A DNA stretch of 12,267 nt from Bacteroidota bacterium (lineage in GTDB: Bacteria; Bacteroidota; Bacteroidia; Chitinophagales; Chitinophagaceae): contig JAGWTK010000080.1 in NCBI GenBank assembly GCA_028876035.1, positions 1 to 12,267 on the forward strand, read 5' to 3'. Made by a program: the position numbers and the translations under genes. Below, piece after piece: positions 1-5,267 of this stretch (position 1 is the stretch's first letter; the number at the start of each line of letters is the position of its first letter). Below the pieces are notes generated by a model. The model made no database searches, had not been told where the DNA came from, and saw nothing but the letters and a program-made list of their open reading frames with translations.

Positions 1-818
1 GCAAAGCCCAGGCTAAACTGAGTGCTGAAGGTGCCAATGCTGATCCCCGTTACTATCGGTTGATAGCCTATTCATATTTCGATCAGGGCGATTCGGTTAA
101 CGCGAAAAAGAGCATTGACGAATTCTTCGCGAAACAAAAGCCAGATGGTTTTGTGCCGATGGACTATTCCTTCCGTGCCCAACTGCTGTCGAAATTCCCG
201 GGTAACGAAGCCGAGACATTCAAGAGCTTTGAAAAGGCCGTTGAAATGGATACAGCCATGGCCAATAAGCTGAGCCTGATGAATGACGCTGCCAACCTGG
301 CGAAAAAAATGGGCAACCGCGCCGAACAGGCAAGATGGCTGGGTAATATCTACCGGATGGATCCAAAGGCGACTAAAACCGATTTGTACAACTATGGTTT
401 TGCTTACTACCAGGCAGGCCAGTACGACTCGTCTTTTGCCATCTTTAAAGATTATGAAGCCAAATACCCCGACGAAATTTTCGGCTACCTCTGGGCATCG
501 AAGTCGGCAGCCGCTATTGATACCGCCCGTACGACTGGTGCGGCCATACCAGAATACCAGAAGCTGATTGAAATAGCCAAGAAAACGGATTCCGTTAAAT
601 ACAAATCGCAGATTGTGGGGGCGCTGTTCTACCTTGCTTCCTACGAGAATGATATTAAGAAGAATAAAGAAGGGGCGATTGAATACCTGAAACAAATTGT
701 GGAGGTTGATCCGGGGAATGCCGATGCACAGAAATTCATCGATATTCTTTCCAAACCACCCGCCAGGCAGGCGCCAGCACGTCAGCCCGCCAGCAAGTCA
801 AAATCAGGTGGGAAATAG
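1..818 (+). CDS. TPR-repeat protein, C-terminal part (5' end outside window)
   Basis: The frame is open from the first bases of the window (first full codon at position 3) to TAG at 816-818, giving 271 residues of a longer protein. No ATG fits as a natural start near the edge, so this is a 5'-partial gene. The sequence is alpha-helical and repetitive in the manner of tetratricopeptide repeats. Short helices carry Tyr/Ala/Gly at TPR-like spacing, for example YNYGFAYYQAGQYDSSFAIF and, near the end, KEGAIEYLKQIVEVDPGNAD. The last 20 or so residues form a low-complexity, basic Pro/Ala/Arg/Gln/Ser/Lys tail, probably disordered. TPR domains mediate protein-protein contacts; the specific partner cannot be read from the sequence. 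A terminator follows, so the gene is probably transcribed separately from the nuo operon. The TPR call is fairly sure; the function is unknown. Confidence 0.8.
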   Translation, partial: KAQAKLSAEGANADPRYYRLIAYSYFDQGDSVNAKKSIDEFFAKQKPDGFVPMDYSFRAQLLSKFPGNEAETFKSFEKAVEMDTAMANKLSLMNDAANLAKKMGNRAEQARWLGNIYRMDPKATKTDLYNYGFAYYQAGQYDSSFAIFKDYEAKYPDEIFGYLWASKSAAAIDTARTTGAAIPEYQKLIEIAKKTDSVKYKSQIVGALFYLASYENDIKKNKEGAIEYLKQIVEVDPGNADAQKFIDILSKPPARQAPARQPASKSKSGGK

Positions 819-855
819 TGGCCGCAACGGTTCATGAAATGATAAAATTGTATCG

Positions 856-885
856 ATCCCCCGCTTCAGCGGGGGATTTTTATTT
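856..885 (+). terminator. Rho-independent terminator after the TPR gene
   Basis: A perfect 9-bp GC-rich stem (ATCCCCCGC at 856-864 with GCGGGGGAT at 869-877) closes a TTCA tetraloop and is followed by a T-rich tail (TTTTATTT). It lies 37 bases after the TPR stop codon and about 75 bases before nuoA, so it should insulate the nuo operon from upstream transcription. Confidence 0.93.
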
Positions 886-906
886 ACCGGAAAATCAAGG
901 CGGATA

Positions 907-939
907 GTGCGAATTTGCTGGCCCTGCCTTATTTTTGCG
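907..939 (+). promoter_or_regulatory. Probable nuo operon promoter (Bacteroidota type)
   Basis: TATTTTTG at 930-937 matches the Bacteroidota -7 consensus TAnnTTTG exactly. It sits between the upstream terminator and nuoA and would place the transcript start at about 943-946, leaving a 5' leader of only about 15-18 bases. The -33 box is weak: at the usual 20-base spacing there is only GTG (907-909), while a true TTTG (914-917) is too close at 12 bases. The 10-mer TATTTTTGCG recurs at the candidate nuoI promoter (9069-9078). Confidence 0.45.
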
Positions 940-960
940 CCTTAACAATCCATCTTCTGA

Positions 961-1371
961 ATGATAGCGTGGTTCCTGCTTCAAACCCAAGCCCCGGTGG
1001 CGAGCCTCAATGATGCCACCAGCTACCTTCCAATAGCCATTCAGCTCGTCTTTGCCCTCATTTTTATCGGCGCTGTAATGGCCATCACCCACTGGATGGG
1101 CCCCAAGCGCAAAACCTCCGACAAACTCGAAAACTTCACCAGCGGTATTGAAACCCACGGCGATGCCCGTCAGCCCCTGGCGATCAAATATTTTCTCGTT
1201 GCCATTTTATTCGTGTTGTTCGACGTAGAAGTGATCTTTTTCTATCCCTATGCCATCAATTTCCGCGACCTCGGCTGGGCCGGTTTCGGCGCGGTACTGA
1301 TGTTTGTAGGGTTTTTCCTGGCAGGGTTCTATTATATTATTAAGAAAGGAGCCTTGACCTGGGAGGACTGA
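961..1371 (+). CDS. nuoA: NADH-quinone oxidoreductase subunit A
   Basis: A 136-residue membrane subunit of complex I that helps frame the quinone chamber and the first proton path next to NuoH. Three transmembrane helices are visible at about residues 22-44, 77-98 and 105-128. The family signature is present: a cytoplasmic loop (GPKRKTSDKLENFTSGIE, 47-64), then KYFLVAILFVLFDVEVIFFYPYA with the conserved acidic pair Asp88 and Glu90. The N-terminus has about 10 residues more than short family members. The usual Glu in the loop motif (Y/F-E-C/S-G) reads FTSG here, so Thr60 sits at the acidic position, although a Glu follows at 64. The ATG at 961 lies just downstream of the candidate promoter, without a Shine-Dalgarno. 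This is the first gene of the operon. The identification is secure. Confidence 0.96.
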   Translation: MIAWFLLQTQAPVASLNDATSYLPIAIQLVFALIFIGAVMAITHWMGPKRKTSDKLENFTSGIETHGDARQPLAIKYFLVAILFVLFDVEVIFFYPYAINFRDLGWAGFGAVLMFVGFFLAGFYYIIKKGALTWED

Positions 1372-1682
1372 TCATCTTTTTAAATGGGTACCAGGTACAA
1401 AGTACTTAGTACAAAGACTTGTGCAGGTTTGGGTGGAAGAAACGATACTGAAAAGTGTTTTTGTTAATCGAATAAAGAGTGAAGGGGAGGCTGCAATTGG
1501 TGTTTGGTCTTAGTTGTTTGCTTTTTTGACTTTTAGATTTTGCATTTTAAGCAGGGACGCTGCAAACTTGGGGACTGTCTAAGTACTAGGTACTTTGTAC
1601 TAAGTACTTTGTACCAAAAAGAACCTTGCTACGAAGCGATTGTTATCATGGAGGTGCAGGTGCACACTAAAAAAACTTGACT
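1372..1682. repeat. nuoA-nuoB spacer with inverted heptad arrays (GTAC word)
   Basis: This 311-base gene-free stretch is bracketed by two arrays of degenerate 7-bp units. The left array (1387-1421) has GTAC at 1388, 1395, 1402 and 1409, an exact 7-base beat. The right array (1582-1616) has GTAC at 1583, 1590, 1597, 1604 and 1611. The arms form a perfect 23-bp inverted repeat (1394-1416 with 1593-1615) around a core of about 176 bases. AGAC (1415-1418) and GTCT (1577-1580) cap the inner ends. I see no gene in the core. The last 66 bases before nuoB are repeat-free and hold only an 11-codon upstream frame (1648-1680). A similar GTAC element lies between nuoD and nuoE. Confidence 0.9.
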
Positions 1683-2264
1683 ATGGCTCGTCCGGTACAA
1701 TACAATGTAAAAAACGAAGGTGGTAAGCCCATCCAGATCGTGGAAGGACCGCAGGGATATGGTGGAGAAGGATTCTTTACGGCGCGGTTAAGTGATGTGG
1801 TGGGTTTGGCGCGCAAGAACTCACTCTGGCCCTTGCCGTTTGCAACTTCCTGCTGTGGTATTGAATTCATGGCTACTATGGCTTCGCATTATGATTTGGC
1901 ACGTTTCGGTGCAGAGCGCGTGGGTTTCTCACCCCGTCAGTGCGACCTGCTGATGGTGATGGGAACGATTGCGAAGAAAATGGGACCTGTATTGCGGCAA
2001 GTATACCTGCAAATGGCCGAGCCACGCTGGGTATTGAGCATGGGTGCCTGTGCTTCTTCGGGTGGTATTTTCGATACCTACAGTGTATTGCAGGGTATCG
2101 ATCAAATTATTCCGGTGGATGTGTATGTGCCCGGGTGTCCGCCCCGCCCAGAAGCCGTACTCGATGGTTTCATGAAGATCCAGGAACTGGTGGGCAATGA
2201 AAGCATCCGGAGAAGAAACGGGGAGCAGTACAAGGCGCTGATGGAGAGTTATGGGATACAGTAA
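1683..2264 (+). CDS. nuoB: NADH-quinone oxidoreductase subunit B (N2 cluster subunit)
   Basis: A 193-residue subunit of the connecting module that binds [4Fe-4S] cluster N2, the last electron carrier before quinone. All four ligands are visible: the tandem Cys57-Cys58 in TSCCGIEF, Cys123 in GACASSGG, and Cys152 in VPGCPPRPE, with family-typical spacing. Length is normal for the family. The frame also runs back to a TTG at 1677, but the ATG at 1683 gives the usual start (MARPVQYN) and is preferred. There is no Shine-Dalgarno at proper distance; a GGAGG at 1650-1654 is 28 bases upstream. NuoB should sit against NuoD and NuoI, forming the quinone pocket with NuoD and NuoH. The identification is secure. 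Confidence 0.97.
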   Translation: MARPVQYNVKNEGGKPIQIVEGPQGYGGEGFFTARLSDVVGLARKNSLWPLPFATSCCGIEFMATMASHYDLARFGAERVGFSPRQCDLLMVMGTIAKKMGPVLRQVYLQMAEPRWVLSMGACASSGGIFDTYSVLQGIDQIIPVDVYVPGCPPRPEAVLDGFMKIQELVGNESIRRRNGEQYKALMESYGIQ

Positions 2265-2406
2265 AACGGCTTCTGGCTACTAGCTACTGGCTTCTGGCAG
2301 ATTCCGTACACAAAACATATTTTTTACGACTAAAGGGTATAGCTACGACAAAATGCCGATTGTTGATATTGGCCAGTAGCTAGCAGCCCGCAGCTAGCAG
2401 CTTTCT
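2265..2406. repeat. nuoB-nuoC spacer with inverted heptad arrays
   Basis: The left array (2268-2302) starts three bases after the nuoB stop and is made of 7-bp units such as GGCTTCT and AGCTACT; a 10-mer GGCTTCTGGC occurs at 2268 and 2289, 21 (3x7) bases apart. The right array (2372-2406) uses units such as GCTAGCA (2379 and 2393), and its last unit ends exactly at the base before the nuoC ATG. Arms pair over 15 bp with one mismatch (2277-2291 with 2372-2386). The core of about 69 bases shows nothing recognisable. Confidence 0.85.
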
Positions 2407-2910
2407 ATGGGTTTAACCAACGATACGATCAAGTCAAAGCTCACCGAAAAATTCGGCGACCAGGTGAGTCATTTCGATGAGCCTTATGGAATGTTGAGTT
2501 TCGAAGCGCCCAAAGAAATGAACCTGAAAGTGATGCAGTTCCTCTACGATGACCCGGAACTGCGTTTTACTTTTCTAACGGATCTATGTGCCGTTCATTA
2601 CCCCGATCAGCAGGGAAGAGAACTGGCCGTCGTCTACCACCTGCACAACCTAACCGATAATATCCGGATTCGTTTCAAAGTGTTTACGGATATCAATAGC
2701 CCCGAAGTTTTTACCGCCACGAATATTTTCTCCTCCGCCAACTGGATGGAAAGGGAAACCTATGATTTTTATGGCGTGAACTTCGTGGGTCATCCCAATC
2801 TCAAACGCATCCTGAACGTAGACGAAATGGATTACTTCCCGATGCGCAAAGAATTTCCGCTGGAAGACGGAACGAGGATTGATAAGGATGATGCGATGTT
2901 TGGGCGATAG
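2407..2910 (+). CDS. nuoC: NADH-quinone oxidoreductase subunit C
   Basis: A 167-residue, 30-kDa-subunit family protein of the connecting module. It carries no cofactor and packs against NuoD and the I/B side of the peripheral arm. The family signature is clear at residues 113-153: Trp113, then ERETYDFYGVNFVGHPNLKR, then FPMRKEFPLE. It is a separate gene, not the NuoCD fusion of enterobacteria, and has normal length for the free-standing form. The ATG at 2407 directly abuts the last repeat unit of the preceding spacer, leaving no room for a Shine-Dalgarno; the bases immediately upstream are GCTTTCT. The C-terminus runs on about 14 residues after the signature and ends DDAMFGR. The identification is secure. 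Confidence 0.96.
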   Translation: MGLTNDTIKSKLTEKFGDQVSHFDEPYGMLSFEAPKEMNLKVMQFLYDDPELRFTFLTDLCAVHYPDQQGRELAVVYHLHNLTDNIRIRFKVFTDINSPEVFTATNIFSSANWMERETYDFYGVNFVGHPNLKRILNVDEMDYFPMRKEFPLEDGTRIDKDDAMFGR

Positions 2911-3078
2911 AAGGGCAATGTAAGATGTAAGATTTATGGATTTAAGATATCCGTCCGGAATCCCTAACAACATTAGAAAAGAATGGATTTTGAAATAGAA
3001 GCAATAAAAGACTGTGATGACATTTGCGGAGAGGAAAATCTTACATCATCACATCTTATATCTTAAATAGTATTCGAA
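2911..3078. repeat. nuoC-nuoD spacer with inverted heptad arrays
   Basis: The left array (about 2917-2951) is built from 7-bp units around GATGTAA/GATTTAT. The right array (3037-3071) is built from units around ATCTTAC/ATATCTT, the reverse-complement word. Perfect pairs: 12 bp (2924-2935 with 3036-3047) and 11 bp (2940-2950 with 3058-3068). These two pairings cross each other, so they are alternatives and not one nested stem. The core of about 85 bases shows no gene or clear promoter. Confidence 0.82.
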
Positions 3079-4311
3079 ATGTCCGATCTGATTCACCATC
3101 ATATTAAACTGCCCGAGGGTTCGATAGAGAAGCAAACGACCACGCTGAACCTGGGGCCCACGCACCCGGCAACCCACGGGGTGATGCAGAATATATTGGA
3201 ACTGGACGGTGAACGCATTGTATCAGCAGATCAAACGATCGGGTATATCCACCGGGCGTTTGAAAAACTTGCTGAACGCCGGCCCCTGTTCCAGATTACG
3301 ACGCTCACCGATCGCTTGAACTATTGCTCTTCTCCCATCAATAACATGGGCTGGCACCTGACCTGCGAGAAACTGCTGCAGGTGAAAACGCCCAAACGGG
3401 TAGACTACCTGCGCGTGATCATCATGGAGCTGGCGCGTATAGCCGATCACCTGATTTGTAATTCGATTGTGGGGGTTGACAGCGGCGCATTTACCGGCTT
3501 TCTCTACGTAATGCAGTACCGTGAACTGATCTATGAAATTTACGAGGAGATCTGTGGTTCACGCCTCACGACAAATATTGGACGTATCGGTGGTTTCGAA
3601 AGAAATTTTACCAATACGGCTTTCACCAAACTGGAAAAATTCCTGGACGAATATCCTGGTGTGCTCGCAGAATTTGAAAACCTGTTTACCCGCAACCGCA
3701 TCTTCATGGAGCGTGTACAGGGTACCGGTGGCATCAGTGCAGAGCGCGCACTCAATTACGGATTCACCGGGCCTAACCTGCGCGCCGCAGGTGTTGACTA
3801 CGACGTACGCGTGCATGCGCCCTACAGCAGTTACGAAGATTTCAATTTCACGGTGCCCGTAGGCAGTACGGGTGATAACTACGACCGCTTCCTGGTGCGT
3901 AACCAGGAAATGTGGCAGTCGATCGGCATCATCAAACAGGCTTACGAAAAAATACAGGCATTCAAAGGCGCAGAAGCAGAAGTATACCATGCCGACGTAC
4001 CGGAATATTACCTGCCTGAGAAGAAAGATGTATACACGAAAATGGAAGCGCTGATCTGGCATTTCAAAATCGTGATGGGTGAAACCGAAATTCCGGCGGG
4101 TGAAGTATACCACAGCGTAGAAGGTGCGAACGGTGAACTTGGTTTTTACCTCATCAGCGATGGCGGTCGCACACCCTATCGCCTGCATTTCCGTCGTCCC
4201 TGCTTCGTGTACTACCAGGCCTATAGCGAATTGGTAAAAGGCGCAATGCTGAGCGATGCGATCATGACGATGAGTAGTTTGAATTTGATTGCGGGGGAGC
4301 TGGATGCGTAG
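3079..4311 (+). CDS. nuoD: NADH-quinone oxidoreductase subunit D
   Basis: A 410-residue, 49-kDa-subunit family protein that forms the quinone pocket with NuoB and NuoH. The first signature, LNLGPTHPATHG, lies at residues 23-34, and LTDRLNYCSSP follows at about 76-86. His33 and Tyr82 have the same 49-residue separation as the quinone-contacting His38/Tyr87 of Thermus Nqo4, so I assign them to that role. The middle carries IGRIGGFERN and the NRIFMERVQGTGGIS region, and the C-terminus ends SSLNLIAGELDA, corresponding to the usual (S)LDIVxGExDR end. The common LDYLS motif reads LNYCS. Length is normal. The start at 3079 has no Shine-Dalgarno and an A-rich context, usual in Bacteroidota. The identification is secure. 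Confidence 0.97.
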   Translation: MSDLIHHHIKLPEGSIEKQTTTLNLGPTHPATHGVMQNILELDGERIVSADQTIGYIHRAFEKLAERRPLFQITTLTDRLNYCSSPINNMGWHLTCEKLLQVKTPKRVDYLRVIIMELARIADHLICNSIVGVDSGAFTGFLYVMQYRELIYEIYEEICGSRLTTNIGRIGGFERNFTNTAFTKLEKFLDEYPGVLAEFENLFTRNRIFMERVQGTGGISAERALNYGFTGPNLRAAGVDYDVRVHAPYSSYEDFNFTVPVGSTGDNYDRFLVRNQEMWQSIGIIKQAYEKIQAFKGAEAEVYHADVPEYYLPEKKDVYTKMEALIWHFKIVMGETEIPAGEVYHSVEGANGELGFYLISDGGRTPYRLHFRRPCFVYYQAYSELVKGAMLSDAIMTMSSLNLIAGELDA

Positions 4312-4533
4312 TTAATGTGAAAATGTGCAGATGTGTAGATGTGAAATGAGTTCTTAGTAGTGAGTACTTAGTACAGAGACTGGAGTCGATGTGGCGGATG
4401 CTTGGTAGAGAAATTGGATTTGATACGGGTTCATGAAAATGATGCAGATGGATCTTGCGTGGATTGAATAAAGGCGGCGGGATTAAATTAGTTTGGACCG
4501 TCTAAGTACTAAGTACCAAATACAGAATAAAAC
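4312..4533. repeat. nuoD-nuoE spacer: octad half-array plus inverted GTAC heptad arrays
   Basis: Three blocks are visible. (1) Four 8-bp units of the form ATGTGNNN at 4315-4346, starting three bases after the stop; no reverse-complement partner is present at the other end. (2) A heptad array at 4349-4383 with GTAC at 4364 and 4371. (3) A matching heptad array at 4498-4525 with GTAC at 4506 and 4513. Blocks 2 and 3 pair over 17 bases with two mismatches (4364-4380 with 4500-4516), including an 11-bp perfect GTACTTAGTAC. The word and the AGAC/GTCT caps match the nuoA-nuoB spacer. The core of about 115 bases shows nothing recognisable. Confidence 0.85.
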
Positions 4534-5034
4534 ATGATACAATTCTCAGACGAAAAAATGACGGAAGTACGGCGCCTGATCGCCCGCTATCCGGAGGGAA
4601 AACAGAAAAGCGCGCTGTTGCCGGTATTGCACCTGGCGCAGGAGACGTTTGGCGGATGGCTGAGTTCGGAAACGATGGACTATGTGGCGTCGCTGTTGCA
4701 GATTGAGCCGATTGAAGTATACGAGGTGGCTACCTTCTATAGTATGTATAACCTCAAACCAGTGGGCAAATACATGTTCGAGGTTTGCCAGACTGGTCCC
4801 TGTATGCTCAATGGCAGCGATGATATCATCAAATATATTGGAGAGACTTTATCCATTAAACCAGGCGAAACAACCGCCGATGGTTTGTTTACCCTGAAAA
4901 CCGTTGAGTGCCTGGGTGCCTGTGGCTATGCGCCGATGATGCAGATGGGCAAACACTATAGGGAGCACCTGACAAAGGAAAAAGTAGATGCGATTATTGC
5001 GGAGTGCAGAAGGAATGCTGCTGCCAATAATTAA
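4534..5034 (+). CDS. nuoE: NADH-quinone oxidoreductase subunit E
   Basis: A 166-residue, 24-kDa-subunit family protein with a thioredoxin-like fold. It binds the off-pathway [2Fe-2S] cluster N1a next to the FMN of NuoF. Four ligands are visible in two pairs: Cys85 and Cys90 (CQTGPC) and Cys126 and Cys130 (CLGAC). The N-terminal helical region contains the usual YPEGKQKSALLPVLHLAQE and EVYEVATFYSMYN segments. Length is typical. The start ATG at 4534 follows an A-rich stretch without a Shine-Dalgarno. Its presence with nuoF and nuoG shows that this complex I is of the complete NADH-oxidising type, not the 11-subunit form that lacks E, F and G. The identification is secure. Confidence 0.97.
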   Translation: MIQFSDEKMTEVRRLIARYPEGKQKSALLPVLHLAQETFGGWLSSETMDYVASLLQIEPIEVYEVATFYSMYNLKPVGKYMFEVCQTGPCMLNGSDDIIKYIGETLSIKPGETTADGLFTLKTVECLGACGYAPMMQMGKHYREHLTKEKVDAIIAECRRNAAANN

Positions 5035-5043
5035 ACCTTGTAT

Positions 5044-5229
5044 ATGAACAACAATTTCAAAGTCCTGGTAACGCTGCACCTCATTGCGATGTGGGGCCTC
5101 ACCTTTTCACTGCTGTTGGTGAAAGAAAATACGATGCTCGGACTGCTCGACCTGGTTTTATGCAGTTCGTTGATCCTACAGTTTGCCTTGCAGCAATGGA
5201 GACCATCGTTGTTCGGACCAAAAAAATAA
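5044..5229 (+). CDS. Small two-helix membrane protein between nuoE and nuoF, not recognised
   Basis: A 61-residue frame beginning at ATG 5044, nine bases after the nuoE stop; an in-frame TTG at 5038 would add two residues but is less likely. I do not recognise the family. The sequence shows a short polar start (MNNNFK), a hydrophobic segment at about residues 7-26, a short charged turn (KEN, 27-29), a second hydrophobic segment at about 31-50, and a basic tail ending FGPKK. This predicts a helical hairpin in the inner membrane. No Cys pair or catalytic motif stands out; the one Cys is at residue 40. The tight spacing and shared strand indicate co-transcription and perhaps translational coupling with nuoE. 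A role in complex I assembly or as an accessory subunit is possible but is only inference from position. Confidence is that it is a real gene. Confidence 0.7.
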   Translation: MNNNFKVLVTLHLIAMWGLTFSLLLVKENTMLGLLDLVLCSSLILQFALQQWRPSLFGPKK

Positions 5230-5236
5230 AACCCGA

Positions 5237-5253
5237 TCCCGGTATTACCGGGA
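5237..5253 (+). promoter_or_regulatory. Hairpin just upstream of nuoF
   Basis: TCCCGGTATTACCGGGA is a near-perfect palindrome: 8 complementary bases on each side of one central base, in practice about a 7-bp stem with a 3-base loop. It begins 8 bases after the small ORF's stop and ends 14 bases before the nuoF ATG. There is no T-run, so it is not a terminator. It may be an mRNA stability or processing element, or may modulate nuoF initiation. The role is inferred. Confidence 0.5.
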
Positions 5254-5267
5254 CGAATTGATACATC

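Noticed and set aside
72..695. 207-residue minus-strand frame opposite the TPR gene
   Set aside because: It is antisense to a coherent TPR-like frame and has no domain or start signal.
1514..1542. Possible promoter in the nuoA-nuoB core (TTG, 17 bases, TAGATTTTG)
   Set aside because: The -7 box has three instead of two bases between TA and TTTG, in a T-rich stretch where partial matches are expected.
1648..1680. 11-codon upstream frame (MEVQVHTKKT) ending two bases before the nuoB start
   Set aside because: It could be a coupled leader peptide, but it is short, not supported by a ribosome site, and expected by chance.
1372..1682. Insertion sequence or MITE with target duplication between nuoA and nuoB
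   Set aside because: There are terminal inverted repeats but no transposase, no visible target duplication, and other spacers have the same plan with unrelated words, which does not fit a simple transposon.
3559..4188. 209-residue open frame on the minus strand inside nuoD
   Set aside because: It is antisense to a fully conserved gene, has no recognisable domain, and shows composition expected from the shadow of a coding strand.
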